Positions 43,762-54,105 are shown, counted from the first letter of the stretch. The stretch is 64,000 nucleotides of DNA from Bacillus sp. FJAT-26390 (GCF_001682865.1 NZ_MAQX01000011.1:409692-473691); one strand, 5' to 3'. Translations and numbers: made by a program. The notes: generated by a model not told the origin, from the sequence alone.

Positions 43762-46440
43762 CTACTTTGCTTCATACCAATTGTCACCGAAACTCATGTC
43801 CGCCTTAAGCGGAACATCAAGCTTAAGCGCGCCAGCCATGACCTCAGGCACAAGCGTCTTCATAAGCTCAAGCTCATCCTGCGGCACCTCGAATACGAGC
43901 TCATCATGTACTTGCAGCAGCATACGGCTTTTTAGCTTGCGCTCACGCAGCGTAGCATCCATATGCACCATTGCCAGTTTAATAATGTCTGCCGCCGTAC
44001 CTTGAATCGGCGTATTCATCGCGGTCCGCTCAGCGAAGGAGCGAAGATTGAAGTTGGATGCCTTGATATCATTCAAATAACGTCTGCGTTCAAGCAGCGT
44101 TGTCACGTACCCGTCACGGCGGGCATCCTTCACAACATCGTCCATGAACTTGCGCACGCCCTTGAACACCTCAAAATATTGCTCGATAAAATGGGCCGCT
44201 TCTTTACGGGTAATGCCAAGGTTTTGCGATAGTCCAAAATCGCTGATGCCGTACACGATGCCGAAGTTAACCGCCTTCGCGGAGCGCCGCATGTTGGAAT
44301 CGACTTGATCGGCCGAAACGCCGAATACGTCCATCGCCGTTTTTGTATGGATGTCCATATCATTAATGAACGCTTCCTTCAGATTCTCGTCACCCGAAAT
44401 ATGGGCGAGCACGCGCAGCTCGATCTGCGAGTAGTCGGCTGCGACAATGAACCAGCCCGGCTGTGATGGAACGAAGGCTTTTCGGATTTGGCGGCCTTCC
44501 TCCAGCCTGATCGGAATGTTCTGCAAGTTAGGGAACTGGCTGCTAAGACGGCCGGTTGCCGCAATCGTCTGCCGATAGTAAGTATGCACCTTGCCCGTGT
44601 CCTTGCGAACCTCCTTCAGCAAGCCCTCCACGTAAGTGGACTGCAGCTTCGAGAGCTGGCGGTAATGCAGAATCAGCGGAATGATCTCATGGTACGGAGC
44701 TAATTCCTCCAGCACCTCAGCATCAGTCGAATAGCCGGTTTTCGTTTTTTTCTTAGCAGGAAGACCAAGCTTTTCGAACAAAATCTCGCCAAGCTGCTTC
44801 GGCGAACCGATATTAAATTCAGTTCCGGCAAGCTTATAAACGCTGCTGATAATCGTAGTCAGCTGGCGTTCCAGATCGCGTCCTAGCGCTTCAAGCTCTT
44901 CCTTCTCCACCTTTATGCCGAGATGCTCCATGCCTGCTAGAATGCGGGACAACGGCTGCTCAATGTCAAAATAAAGCTTGCTCATCCCCGTGCGGCTAAG
45001 CTCTTCGGTCAGCAGCGGCACCAGCTGGCGGATAGCTTCAGCCTTCAGCGCCAAATGCCGATAGAGCGTCTCCGCGTCCGGCACTTTGAACTTCGCGCCT
45101 TTCCCATAAACGGACTCGTCGGATGGCAAGACGGAAAGTCCCTGCTTTTCATTGATCCCGCTTAGCGTCTGACTAGCCTCGGTAGGATCAAGCAAATAAG
45201 CGGCTAACTGCACATCGAATGCCGCACCTTCAAAGTTGATCCCGCTCCATTTGAGAGCAAGCTCTACCTTATGCAGATCGAAGCCGTATTTTGGCTTGTC
45301 AGCCTGCTCGAGCCACTCGCGCAGCTTGCCTGCGAAAGGAGCCTTCAAAGCGGAGAACGGAAGGGAAAACACCGCCTCCTCCGTAGCAATGGCCAGGCCG
45401 ATCAGCTCCGCATGATGAGGGTTTTCGCCAATTGCTTCTACATACAGCCCGTTTTTATCGGTTTGGCCCAGCAGCTGAACCAGTTTATCCAGCGCATCCG
45501 CATCCTTTTCCGACTCAATCACAAAAATAGTTAAGTCAGCGGCAGCAGCCTGAGCTTCCTCTTCCATATCGCCCGCATTCGCGCCCAACCCCAGACGCTC
45601 GATAAGCGACTTGAATTCGAGCTTGCGGAATGCCTCTGCCAGCTTCAAGCCGTCATAACCTGCATAACGAATTTCATCAATGCCCTGCTCAATAGGTACC
45701 TCGCGGAAAATCGTTGCCAGCCTTTTGCTCATTGTGGCATCGTCCTTGTGGTTCTCGATATTTTCCTTCAGCTTGCCTTTGAGCTTGTCCAGGTTTTCCA
45801 GCACGCTCTCGACCGAGCCATGCTCATGCAGAAGCTTCAGCGCCGTCTTCTCGCCAACGCCCGGCACGCCCGGAATGTTATCGGAGGTATCGCCCATTAG
45901 CCCTTTTAGATCGATAATTTGCATCGGTACGAGACCGTATTTCTCTTGAATCGCTTCCGGCGTATACAGATCAACCTCGCTGACCCCTTTACGCGTAACT
46001 GCGATCGTGACCTTGTCCGAAGCAAGCTGCAGCATATCCTTATCGCCCGTAACAACGACGGTAGGCACGCCCTTCTCGTCAGCCGCTTTCGTAAGCGTGC
46101 CAATTATATCATCAGCTTCGTAGCCTGAAAGCTCGAACTGCGCGATGCTGAACGCATGCAGCAGCTCCTTAAGCACAGGGAATTGCTCGGACAGCTCAGG
46201 CGGCGTCTTCTGCCTTCCGCCTTTATATTCGGTATAGCCTTCGTGGCGGAACGTTATTTTGCCGGCATCAAAAGCAACCAGCACATGTGTCGGATTTTCT
46301 TGTTCAAGCAGCTTTAGCAGCATCGTCGTAAAACCAAATATCGCATTCGTATGCTGACCAGCCGAATTCGTGAGCGGCGGCATCGCGAAGAACGCGCGGT
46401 AAGCTATACTATTGCCGTCAATTAGCATCCATTTTTCCAT
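43762..46440 (-). CDS. polA: DNA polymerase I
   Basis: 892 residues. The 5'-3' exonuclease (residues 1-290, MLIDGNSIAYRAFFAMPPL, SGYEADDIIGTL) is followed by a 3'-5' exonuclease-like domain that lacks the DEDD metal ligands, as in other Bacillales, and by the polymerase domain with DYSQIELRVLAHISGD, NFGIVYGISDFGLSQNLGI and QVHDELVFEV. It fills gaps and removes primers in replication and repair. First gene of the operon with mutM, ytaF, coaE and the SLT gene. Confidence 0.97.
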   Translation of the reverse strand: MEKWMLIDGNSIAYRAFFAMPPLTNSAGQHTNAIFGFTTMLLKLLEQENPTHVLVAFDAGKITFRHEGYTEYKGGRQKTPPELSEQFPVLKELLHAFSIAQFELSGYEADDIIGTLTKAADEKGVPTVVVTGDKDMLQLASDKVTIAVTRKGVSEVDLYTPEAIQEKYGLVPMQIIDLKGLMGDTSDNIPGVPGVGEKTALKLLHEHGSVESVLENLDKLKGKLKENIENHKDDATMSKRLATIFREVPIEQGIDEIRYAGYDGLKLAEAFRKLEFKSLIERLGLGANAGDMEEEAQAAAADLTIFVIESEKDADALDKLVQLLGQTDKNGLYVEAIGENPHHAELIGLAIATEEAVFSLPFSALKAPFAGKLREWLEQADKPKYGFDLHKVELALKWSGINFEGAAFDVQLAAYLLDPTEASQTLSGINEKQGLSVLPSDESVYGKGAKFKVPDAETLYRHLALKAEAIRQLVPLLTEELSRTGMSKLYFDIEQPLSRILAGMEHLGIKVEKEELEALGRDLERQLTTIISSVYKLAGTEFNIGSPKQLGEILFEKLGLPAKKKTKTGYSTDAEVLEELAPYHEIIPLILHYRQLSKLQSTYVEGLLKEVRKDTGKVHTYYRQTIAATGRLSSQFPNLQNIPIRLEEGRQIRKAFVPSQPGWFIVAADYSQIELRVLAHISGDENLKEAFINDMDIHTKTAMDVFGVSADQVDSNMRRSAKAVNFGIVYGISDFGLSQNLGITRKEAAHFIEQYFEVFKGVRKFMDDVVKDARRDGYVTTLLERRRYLNDIKASNFNLRSFAERTAMNTPIQGTAADIIKLAMVHMDATLRERKLKSRMLLQVHDELVFEVPQDELELMKTLVPEVMAGALKLDVPLKADMSFGDNWYEAK

Positions 46441-46490
46441 ATGGGATCAACACCTTCTTTATGTATCATTCATACCCCTAAGTATACCAC

Positions 46491-46535
46491 AAAAAGGGCA
46501 TTTCCCAAGCATCGCTGCCAGAGGAAAGCCCTTTC
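46491..46535 (-). terminator. Terminator after the EAL gene
   Basis: GAAAGGGC and GCCCTTTTT on the minus strand (46535-46528 and 46499-46491), with inner TTTCC/GGGAAA pairing, form a hairpin followed by a T tract. It separates the c-di-GMP genes from polA. Confidence 0.7.
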
Positions 46536-46541
46536 TACTTG

Positions 46542-47765
46542 TTATTGCATGCTGCCTTCGAAGGCGGCTGGCCTTCCAAGCAAATACCCCTGGGCGTACG
46601 CGATGCCCATTTCGCGCACCTTCTCCAGCTCCTCTTCGAGCTCGATGCCTTCGGCGATGATCGAAATGCCCATTTTGTCAGCCAGCTGAATGAGCGTATA
46701 CAAAATATGCTCCTTCATCTCGTCCAGATGGATATTTTGGATAATGGACCGATCTATCTTCAAATAGTCCGGCCTCAGCTCTACAATCGATTGCAGCGAC
46801 GAGTAGCCTGCTCCCACGTCATCGATTGCAATTTGGTAGCCTTGGCTGCGGTAATGCTCCAAAGCCTTCTTCACGGAGCCAAAATCAGCGATCGAGCTTC
46901 GCTCCGTAATTTCGAAAACAACATTATGCGGCGATATCCGGTGCTGCTCCAGCAGGTTCAGCGTCTTTCCGGGAGAGAAGCTAGGGTCCTCCATAATTTG
47001 CGCCATCATGTTAATGAATAGCTTCTGCTCCTGCTTAAGCGGCTTGCAGCCTTCGATTGCCTTCTCCCTCGCAAGTCGATCGAGCGGGTAGCTCAGCCCC
47101 TCCTGATCGGCAAAAAGAAACAGCTCCATCGGTCCCGGGAACCAAGCTCGCTCATCGGTACGCGTAAGCGCCTCGTACCCAAAAATCTCCCCCTCCCGCT
47201 TCAACGAAACGATGGGCTGATAAACCGTATGAATAAGACGCTCCCGTATTAAACGTTCGATGGCTCTCCGTTTCAGGCTATGCTCCATTGCACCGGCCGA
47301 TTGACCATGCAAAATCGCTTTTTTCATAGCCTCATACCAAGTCAAGCCATCCGTTAACGAATCGGATGCAACAACCGCGATTCCGCCTAGCAGCTTTCCG
47401 TCTAAACAGCTGATAAGTGAATCGCCGAGCTCTTCTGCGAATTGCTGCTCCCATTCCGTCGTATACTTATGTGCCAGCTCAAGCAGCCATCCCTCTAAAA
47501 TAGATTGCTGTCCGACAGGGATTCGCAATTGTATAAACAAATCCTCCCTCATCCATTGCATGCCCTCGTAAAGCAAAAAACCTTTAAACACGGCTTCCAC
47601 CTCGCGATTAGCGAAAACACGCCATCTCTCCTGCAAGGAAGATGCGCTGCAGCATGGTTCGTCAGACCCAATCTGCCATGATAAATAAATGATTCCGAGA
47701 TAGTCTGAGCTCTCGTTTTCCACGCTGCTTAGCTGCCCTAGCTCTCGAAGTTGTCTCAATTTCAC
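46542..47765 (-). CDS. EAL-domain cyclic-di-GMP phosphodiesterase
   Basis: 407 residues from GTG (47765), which overlaps the stop of the GGDEF gene as GTGA. The first 170 residues are of unknown fold. The EAL domain has all catalytic positions: GYEALTR, FINMM, FEITE, IDDVGAGYSSL, YLKIDRS, AEGIE and QGYLLGRP. It should hydrolyse c-di-GMP to pGpG. No membrane segment. Coupled expression with a CBS-GGDEF protein suggests a matched synthase and hydrolase working together in the cytosol. Confidence 0.9.
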   Translation of the reverse strand: MKLRQLRELGQLSSVENESSDYLGIIYLSWQIGSDEPCCSASSLQERWRVFANREVEAVFKGFLLYEGMQWMREDLFIQLRIPVGQQSILEGWLLELAHKYTTEWEQQFAEELGDSLISCLDGKLLGGIAVVASDSLTDGLTWYEAMKKAILHGQSAGAMEHSLKRRAIERLIRERLIHTVYQPIVSLKREGEIFGYEALTRTDERAWFPGPMELFLFADQEGLSYPLDRLAREKAIEGCKPLKQEQKLFINMMAQIMEDPSFSPGKTLNLLEQHRISPHNVVFEITERSSIADFGSVKKALEHYRSQGYQIAIDDVGAGYSSLQSIVELRPDYLKIDRSIIQNIHLDEMKEHILYTLIQLADKMGISIIAEGIELEEELEKVREMGIAYAQGYLLGRPAAFEGSMQ

Positions 47766-49294
47766 TGTCGATCCTCTCCATGTTGCATTCCTTTTATTTG
47801 ATCCTTTACATAGACGCTGCCCTTCATTGCCTTTGCCTGCTTCTTCAGTTTTGCAGCCAGCCTCGGAATTTCCTCGCTCGTCAGCGGCACCATGCCGTCC
47901 CATATCATGAGCGATAATGAGAGCGTTACACCCTTCTGCTCGATGAGATTGCCATGTCGGTCCTCCACCGTTGTCACCTCGATACCGCCATAAAACGGCT
48001 TGATTCCGTCATCGAATCGTTTGATCAACGCTTGGCATAGCCGTTCTGCAACATTTGCGTTCGTAACCGCGATAAAGTCATCTCCGCCTATATGTCCGAT
48101 AAAATCTCCTTCACTGCCGAGCAGGCTCTGCTTCTCGCGCAGGATCTCAGCCAAATACCGGATAAGGTCATCCCCCAAGCCAAAGCCAAAACAATCGTTA
48201 TACCACTTAAAATAGTCCAGATCCGCATAGATGACCGCAAAGGGCGCACCTTGTCCAATGCGGCGGCGCAGCTCGAGCTGAATCTCCTCGTTTCCCGGTA
48301 GCCCCGTAAGTGGATTAGCACCTCGTGCAGCTTCCGTCCGAAGCGTCGTGATGCACTCCAGAATTGACCGGATCGAGGCTGCTCCAGCCATCCTTCCGTC
48401 CTTTGTGATGAGCACTACATCATAGAGCTGCGAAAAATCTCTGGCCATCGCCAGCTGGGAAACCTGCTCTACAGGCAGCTGTTCGTCTACGATAAGCGGT
48501 TGATTGTTCATGATTCGCTCCACCGGTCTATTCCAATAAAGCGGAAGACCAAATTGTCCGGCGAGCATTTGATGAAGCTTCTCTTTCATCAAGATGCCGA
48601 TTGGCCGGCCTTGATCAATGATTACCGCTCCTTGCGCTTTTGCATTCGTATCGAATAAATACGCAACCTCCGATACTCTGGCACGGGCAGAGACACTCGG
48701 AAAGGGGACTGCCAATTCGCCAATTCGGACGGTTTTGCTTTGGAGCCATAGCGGTGAGCGCTTCCTTTCCGTCTCGCTCGCTGCAGCGAGCTGAGGCTTG
48801 ACTACGCTATCATGACTGCTCTCGTCAATTTCTTTATCTCGCGCCGTGTCCTCTGAATCCAATAGCGTGGTTTGCTCCATTGCATCCAGCAGCATCCGAT
48901 AAATGACCGCTTCGGAGGATCTGCCTGTCGCCGGCGGAAAAGCAGTCGCCACGCCGATGCTGGCATCAAACCCTTTGCCTCCCTCATATTCATCTCCGCC
49001 TTTGGCCCATGCCTTCCGAAGTCCCTCAATTAGACGCTCCGCCAGTTTACCCGTTAGCTTATCAATCGGCTCGTCCTGGGGCTTGCGATAAAATAAATAA
49101 TAATAATCCCATTCCAGCCGCTGACGCCAAAAAAGTCTCGGCTCCCCGCTTTCAAAGTGCTGCAATGCCGATTCAGAAGCCGCGTTCCCAATTCGGAAGC
49201 GGACATAAATAACGCCGATACCACCGTCATGCCAGCGCTCTTTAATGCTGCGGATCATATCTCGATTGAATAAACCAACCCCAACCTCATCCAT
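47762..49294 (-). CDS. CBS-pair and GGDEF-domain protein (diguanylate cyclase)
   Basis: 510 residues. N-terminal part of unknown fold (1-190), a CBS pair (about 195-335, with GRPIGILMKEKLHQML and YDVVLITKDGRMAGAASIRSIL), then GGDEF (about 345-500) with ADLDYFKWYND and an intact active site HIGGDDF. No RxxD inhibitory site is visible ahead of it. The CBS subtype is the one found in EAL-CBS-GGDEF proteins; here the EAL part is a separate overlapping gene. CBS pairs often bind adenine nucleotides. No membrane segment. Confidence 0.88.
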   Translation of the reverse strand: MDEVGVGLFNRDMIRSIKERWHDGGIGVIYVRFRIGNAASESALQHFESGEPRLFWRQRLEWDYYYLFYRKPQDEPIDKLTGKLAERLIEGLRKAWAKGGDEYEGGKGFDASIGVATAFPPATGRSSEAVIYRMLLDAMEQTTLLDSEDTARDKEIDESSHDSVVKPQLAAASETERKRSPLWLQSKTVRIGELAVPFPSVSARARVSEVAYLFDTNAKAQGAVIIDQGRPIGILMKEKLHQMLAGQFGLPLYWNRPVERIMNNQPLIVDEQLPVEQVSQLAMARDFSQLYDVVLITKDGRMAGAASIRSILECITTLRTEAARGANPLTGLPGNEEIQLELRRRIGQGAPFAVIYADLDYFKWYNDCFGFGLGDDLIRYLAEILREKQSLLGSEGDFIGHIGGDDFIAVTNANVAERLCQALIKRFDDGIKPFYGGIEVTTVEDRHGNLIEQKGVTLSLSLMIWDGMVPLTSEEIPRLAAKLKKQAKAMKGSVYVKDQIKGMQHGEDRQ

Positions 49295-49433
49295 CCGTAT
49301 CCCCTCGATCGATCATTGTCTATTTCAGTTGTATGATATAACTGACTTTAACAGCCAATTGTGATTGGAGATGCATAAAAGAATTAACTTCAGGTAAAAT
49401 TCGACAAAAGATTAGCGCTTTAGACCTGTATAC

Positions 49434-49472
49434 GCAAAAAAAACCGTCCAAGCGTCATGGCTTAGACGGTCT
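49434..49472 (-). terminator. Terminator of the pst-phoU operon
   Basis: On the minus strand GACCGTCTAAGCC and GCTTGGACGGTT (49472-49442) pair well and are followed by TTTTTTTT. It lies 20 bp after the phoU stop and closes the pst transcript. Confidence 0.85.
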
Positions 49473-49492
49473 TTCGTATCATTTAAATCATT

Positions 49493-50152
49493 CTAAACGT
49501 TCAAATCCGGCCTGTTGCCCGTAACGAGGTAAACGACGCTCTCACCGATGTTTGTCGCATGATCGCCGAATCTTTCCAAATAACGGCCTACGAAGCTAAG
49601 CAGTGACGCTTGCGTAATGTTGCGAGGATTTTCCATCATTAGCGAGTAAAGCTCACGCGAGATCTGGCCATAAAGCGCATCGACCTGATCATCGTCCTTC
49701 GCCATTTTGTAAGCCAAGTCTACATTTTCTTGAATAAAGGATTGAATCGCCTCATAAGTCATCAATTGAACGATCTCTGCCATCCGCGGCAAATCGATCA
49801 AAGGCTTAATCAGCTCTTGCCCTTCCATGCGCAAGACAACTTTAGCGATATCGACGGAATTATCGCCCATGCGCTCCAAGTCGCTCGCGATTTTGAATGC
49901 GGACAAAATGCGGCGCAAATCCTTAGCAACCGGCTGCTGCGTCGCAATCAGCTTCGATCCGATTTCCGTAATTTTTTCTTCCATCTGATTCAAGACAGGA
50001 TCGTTGGCAATCACTTGCTTCGCACGGTTAACATCAACCAGCTTCAGCGCTTCTATCGATTCTGCGAGCGCTTTTTCTACGAAAGTACCCATATCGATAA
50101 GCAGGTTATGAAGATGCTCAAGTCCTTGGTCAAACTCTTTACGCGTAGTCAT
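49493..50152 (-). CDS. phoU: Phosphate transport regulator PhoU
   Basis: 219 residues with the two PhoU three-helix repeats. Family motifs: FDQGLEHLHNLLIDMG, KIASDLERMGDNSVDIAK (first metal motif, E/DxxxD) and SFVGRYLERFGDHATNIGE (second). PhoU links the Pst transporter to the PhoR kinase and limits phosphate uptake. ATG at 50152 or GTG at 50155 are both placed well after AGGAGG. Last gene of pstSCAB-phoU. Confidence 0.95.
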   Translation of the reverse strand: MTTRKEFDQGLEHLHNLLIDMGTFVEKALAESIEALKLVDVNRAKQVIANDPVLNQMEEKITEIGSKLIATQQPVAKDLRRILSAFKIASDLERMGDNSVDIAKVVLRMEGQELIKPLIDLPRMAEIVQLMTYEAIQSFIQENVDLAYKMAKDDDQVDALYGQISRELYSLMMENPRNITQASLLSFVGRYLERFGDHATNIGESVVYLVTGNRPDLNV

Positions 50153-50272
50153 CACAACGGCATTCCTCCTAAAGGTTCATGAAACAAGCCTGCCTCGAAG
50201 GTCTAGGCTTTAAGTAAGGTGAAGCACGCTCTAGCCTGTGGTATACAGGCTCCATTCATTAGATCGTTTCGC

Positions 50273-51028
50273 TTAGCCGAAGCGTCCGCTAATATAATCT
50301 TCCGTGCGCTGATCAGTCGGATTGGAGAAAAGCTTCTCTGTGTCCGAATACTCAATGACTTCGCCATTTAAGAAAAACACGGTTTGGTTGGATACGCGTG
50401 CTGCCTGATGCATGTTGTGAGTAACCATTACAATCGTGTATTTGTCCTTAAGCTCTTGTGCCAGCTCTTCAATCTTAAGCGTGGAGATCGGGTCTAGTGC
50501 TGAAGTCGCTTCATCCATGAGCAAAATGTTTGGATTCACAGCAAGTGCGCGAGCTATACATAGACGCTGCTGCTGACCGCCGGATAAACCGAAAGCGGAG
50601 CGCTTCAAATGATCCTTAACCTCATCCCAAAGCACAGCGGATTTCAAGCTTGTTTCTACGATTTCATCAAGCTCGCGCTTGCTAGTAATGCCGTGCAGGC
50701 GCGGTCCGTATGCAACATTGTCATAGATTGATTTCGGGAACGGGTTCGGCTGTTGGAACACCATGCCCACTTTTTTGCGAAGCGTCTCGACGTCTACTTC
50801 ATTGGAGTAAATTTCCGTACCGCCGATTGCGATGCCTCCCTCGATCCGAGTGCCAGGAATCATATCGTTCATCCGGTTTAACGTACGAAGCAGCGTTGAC
50901 TTGCCGCAGCCCGATGGCCCGATAAAAGCAGTGATCGCTTTCTCCGGTATCGTTAGCGTTACATCCTTCAAAGCGTGGAAAGCGCCGTAAAACAAATTCA
51001 GTTTGTTAATATTAATAAGTGCTTCCAT
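50273..51028 (-). CDS. pstB: Phosphate ABC transporter ATPase PstB
   Basis: 251 residues. Walker [10 protein letters not shown], signature LSGGQQQRL, Walker [13 protein letters not shown] and the switch His in MVTHNM. It follows PstA by 41 bp with an AGGAG site. It energises uptake of phosphate bound by PstS. The full set of pst genes in standard order leaves no doubt. Confidence 0.97.
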   Translation of the reverse strand: MEALININKLNLFYGAFHALKDVTLTIPEKAITAFIGPSGCGKSTLLRTLNRMNDMIPGTRIEGGIAIGGTEIYSNEVDVETLRKKVGMVFQQPNPFPKSIYDNVAYGPRLHGITSKRELDEIVETSLKSAVLWDEVKDHLKRSAFGLSGGQQQRLCIARALAVNPNILLMDEATSALDPISTLKIEELAQELKDKYTIVMVTHNMHQAARVSNQTVFFLNGEVIEYSDTEKLFSNPTDQRTEDYISGRFG

Positions 51029-51069
51029 ATCGTTCTCCTCCTAATTGTGTTCACAGCTTTCTAAACTCT

Positions 51070-51945
51070 TTAAACGTTTTTCTGATACTTGTTGCGAAGC
51101 AAAATAGCTGAGAAGTTCATTAGCAACAGTAATGCGAGTAAAACGATAATACCGCTGGCCGCAAGCTCCTTGAATTCTAGCTGAGGCTTGGACAACCAGT
51201 TGTACACTTGAATCGGAATAACGGTAAACGAATCCTTAAGGCCATTTGGTAAAAATGCGACGTAAGTCAATGCTCCGATCATAACGAGCGGCGCCGTCTC
51301 TCCGATTGCCCGCGACATCGCTAGAATGACGCCTGTTAATACGCCGGGAAGCGCAGATGGCATAACGGAACGTGAAACTGTTTGCCATTTGGTCGCTCCA
51401 AGCGCGAACGAAGCGTCACGGCGCGATTTGGGAACGGCGCGAATGGCTTCCTGGGCGGAAACGATAATAATCGGAAGAACAAGCAGCGTCATCGTTAGCG
51501 CGCCGGCAATGAGACTGCGATCAAGCGCTAGAAGACGGACGAACAAGGTTAACCCCAAAATACCGTATACAATAGAAGGAACACCTGCTAGCGTACTGAT
51601 ATTTAGCTGAATCATCCGGGTAATCTTGCCCTTCTTCGCATATTCCTCTAGATAAATCGCTGCTCCAACGCCGAAGATAAAGGAAATCGGCGCCATAAGA
51701 AGCAGCATGTAAATCGTGCCGACGAGCGCAGACTTCATGCCGGAACCATCCGCTTTACGAGACGGAAAGTTCGTGAATAGGTCTGGCTGGAGCCGGGAAA
51801 TGCCATCGATTAAAATATCTACGATTAACGCGCAAAGCGCGAGAACGCCGATTGAAGTGGCTACGACAAACAGGATATGCAGCATCCAATCCGTCTTCCG
51901 CCGATTAGCGATTTGCTTACGGTTCGCGTCTTGAAATATGTTCAT
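51070..51945 (-). CDS. pstA: Phosphate ABC transporter permease PstA
   Basis: 291 residues with six membrane segments and the EAA-type loop (EAIRAVPKSRRDASFALGATKW). ATG at 51945 has GAGGAG 8 nt upstream and is 1 nt after the pstC stop (51947), so the two are coupled; an upstream frame extension to 51987 lies inside pstC. Confidence 0.96.
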   Translation of the reverse strand: MNIFQDANRKQIANRRKTDWMLHILFVVATSIGVLALCALIVDILIDGISRLQPDLFTNFPSRKADGSGMKSALVGTIYMLLLMAPISFIFGVGAAIYLEEYAKKGKITRMIQLNISTLAGVPSIVYGILGLTLFVRLLALDRSLIAGALTMTLLVLPIIIVSAQEAIRAVPKSRRDASFALGATKWQTVSRSVMPSALPGVLTGVILAMSRAIGETAPLVMIGALTYVAFLPNGLKDSFTVIPIQVYNWLSKPQLEFKELAASGIIVLLALLLLMNFSAILLRNKYQKNV

Positions 51946-51946
51946 C

Positions 51947-52897
51947 TTAGTACTCCTCTCTGAATTTTCTTGCGATATACTGGGCAAGAATATTGAGCAG
52001 GAACGTAATGACGAACAGCGTCATGCCGACCGCGAAGATCGATCCATACTCAACCGTCCCGTGCGGCGTATCTCCGAGGCTGACCTGAACGATATAGGCG
52101 GTCATTGTCTGGATACTCTCGAGCGGATTAGCGGTCATATTAGGCGTGGAACCTGCCGCAACCGTAACGATCATCGTCTCACCGATCGCGCGCGAGAAAG
52201 CGAGCACGGCCGATGCCACGATACCGGAGAAGGCAGCGGGCACTACGATTTTTAGCGCAACCTCAAATCTTGTAGCGCCAAGCGCATACGCACCGTCGCG
52301 CAAGGTGCGTGGCACGGATGACATCGCATCCTCACTTAGCGAGCAAACCATCGGAATAATCATAATGCCGACTACGATACCGGCACTCAGCGCGTTGAAC
52401 ACGCCGGCGCTGTGGAAAATACTCTGAATAAGCGGTGTTACAAGGCTTAGTGCAAAATAACCATAAACGATTGTTGGTACTCCTGCGAGAACCTCAAGAA
52501 TCGGTTTAATGATTTTGCGAACCCGCTTCGGCGCATATTCCGATAAATAAATGGCACTTGCCAAGCCTAGCGGTATTGCAACTAAGCAGGCAATAAGCGT
52601 AATCATAAGCGTACCTGACAAGAGAGGTAGAACGCCAAAGCTTTTGGGAGGGATTAACGGTGACCATTTTGTCCCAAACAAGAAATCAAAAATCGGTATT
52701 TTTTGAAAGAACTGATAGGTTTCTGAGATGAGTGTGACGACAATCCCGATTGTTGTAAGAACGGATACGGATGCACATAGAAACAATAGGATCGGCATCA
52801 ATTTATTCATGATGCTAACGCGGTTATTTTTGAAATTATATAATTCCTTGCTTGCTATTTGAGCTTTAGTGGCCGTTTGCAGCCCTTGCCTTGGCAT
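51947..52897 (-). CDS. pstC: Phosphate ABC transporter permease PstC
   Basis: 316 residues with six membrane segments; the EAA-type loop reads [23 protein letters not shown], and [21 protein letters not shown] is the family block near the C-terminal side. ATG at 52897 follows AAGGAGG with 7-8 nt spacing. A hairpin between pstS and pstC may lower expression of the permeases relative to PstS. Confidence 0.96.
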   Translation of the reverse strand: MPRQGLQTATKAQIASKELYNFKNNRVSIMNKLMPILLFLCASVSVLTTIGIVVTLISETYQFFQKIPIFDFLFGTKWSPLIPPKSFGVLPLLSGTLMITLIACLVAIPLGLASAIYLSEYAPKRVRKIIKPILEVLAGVPTIVYGYFALSLVTPLIQSIFHSAGVFNALSAGIVVGIMIIPMVCSLSEDAMSSVPRTLRDGAYALGATRFEVALKIVVPAAFSGIVASAVLAFSRAIGETMIVTVAAGSTPNMTANPLESIQTMTAYIVQVSLGDTPHGTVEYGSIFAVGMTLFVITFLLNILAQYIARKFREEY

Positions 52898-52946
52898 TGC
52901 GGCGTCCTCCTTCTTGCCTTTACAATTCGTTTACATATGTTTCGTG

Positions 52947-52977
52947 AAAAATGTGATGTCCCGCAAGACACCACATT
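52947..52977 (-). terminator. Partial terminator between pstS and pstC
   Basis: AATGTGATGTC (52950-52960) and GACACCACATT (52967-52977) pair over 11 bp with one G-T, and on the minus strand TTTT follows. Such an element allows more PstS than membrane subunits, a common arrangement for binding-protein genes. Confidence 0.65.
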
Positions 52978-53000
52978 TTATCATCTACCAAATTTACTGT

Positions 53001-54002
53001 TTATTGAATTTTTGCAGCTTCCGTAGCGTATTGCTCGTCTGGAAGAGCTACATATCCAACTTCATTAGCAAATGTTCCGATATTGTTGATGTAAAATTTA
53101 ACGAATTCTTTTACTTCTGGACGCTCAAGCTCTTTGTTGTTCGCATAGATGAAGAGCGGACGGGACAATGGAGCGTAAGTGCCATCTTTGATCGTGTCAT
53201 GCGATGGAGTGATAGCGCCGCTGCCGCCATCAACCGGAACGACTTTCAACTTGTCTTGGTTTTCTTCGAAGTATGCAAATCCGAAGTAGCCAATGCCGTA
53301 TTTGCTGCCTGCTACGCCTTGAACAAGCGCGTTGTCATCTTCGGAGAAGCTGATTGCTTTATCGTTGCGGATGCCCGCTTTTTCAAGAATAGCTTCGTTA
53401 AAGTAGTCATAAGTGCCGGAATCAGCGCCTGGCGAGAACATAACGATTGGTTCTGCAGGGAATGTGTCGCGAACATCTTTCCATGTTTTCACTGTGCTGC
53501 CTGTTACGAAAATTTTGTTAAGCTCTTCAACCGTCAAGTGATCGATAAAGTCATTGTCTTTGCTAACGACTACAGACAAACCGTCAAATGCTACAGAAAG
53601 CTCTGTGTATTCGATGCCAGCTGTTTTACAAGCTGCTGCTTCTTCTTCTTTGATCGGACGGGAAGCATCTGCGATTGCGATCTCGCCTGCGCAAAATTGC
53701 TTGAAGCCGCCGCCTGTGCCAGATACGCCGACAGGAACACGTACGTCAGGGTGCTCTTTGTTGAATTCTTCAGCAGCAGCTTCCGTAAGTGGGAACACTG
53801 TGCTTGATCCGTCAACTTTAACTTCGCCTGCTAGTTTTACCGTTTCGTCAGCTGGAGCGTTTGTAGCTGCGTTGTTTGTAGAACCTGTATTTGCCGATCC
53901 ATTATTTCCGCCATTTGCACTGTTACCACAAGCAGCTGCGAATACGAGTACCGCCACCATCGACAACATCAAGATCCCCTTAAAGCTTTTTTTCTTTAAC
54001 AA
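53001..54002 (-). CDS. pstS: Phosphate-binding lipoprotein PstS
   Basis: 333 residues from TTG (54002), 9 nt after GAGGAG; a GTG at 54011 touches that site and is less likely. Lipoprotein signal peptide with lipobox AAAC (FAAACGNSANGG), then a Gly/Asn-rich linker and the PstS fold: VDGSSTVFPLTEAAAEEF and GVSGTGGGFKQF form the phosphate pocket, with FSPGADSGTYDYF later. It captures phosphate outside the membrane for PstCAB. Promoter carries PhoP boxes (54067-54105). Confidence 0.96.
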   Translation of the reverse strand: MLKKKSFKGILMLSMVAVLVFAAACGNSANGGNNGSANTGSTNNAATNAPADETVKLAGEVKVDGSSTVFPLTEAAAEEFNKEHPDVRVPVGVSGTGGGFKQFCAGEIAIADASRPIKEEEAAACKTAGIEYTELSVAFDGLSVVVSKDNDFIDHLTVEELNKIFVTGSTVKTWKDVRDTFPAEPIVMFSPGADSGTYDYFNEAILEKAGIRNDKAISFSEDDNALVQGVAGSKYGIGYFGFAYFEENQDKLKVVPVDGGSGAITPSHDTIKDGTYAPLSRPLFIYANNKELERPEVKEFVKFYINNIGTFANEVGYVALPDEQYATEAAKIQ

Positions 54003-54066
54003 CTTTACCACTCCTCTTATTATGTCTGCCCAGGTTGCCCCTGTGCCTCTTATACTACTAGCCGTT

Positions 54067-54105
54067 TGTAAACCTCGTATTCTGTTTTTGTAAATTCCAT
54101 GTTAA
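54067..54105 (-). promoter_or_regulatory. Pho box (PhoP-binding repeats) of pstS
   Basis: On the minus strand TTAACA (54105-54100), TTTACA (54094-54089), the weaker AGAATA (54083-54078) and TTTACA (54072-54067) recur with exact 11-bp spacing, the hallmark of PhoP-activated promoters in Bacillales. A TATAAG box follows further downstream. The first repeat overlaps the stop codon of the upstream MCP-like gene. Confidence 0.85.
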
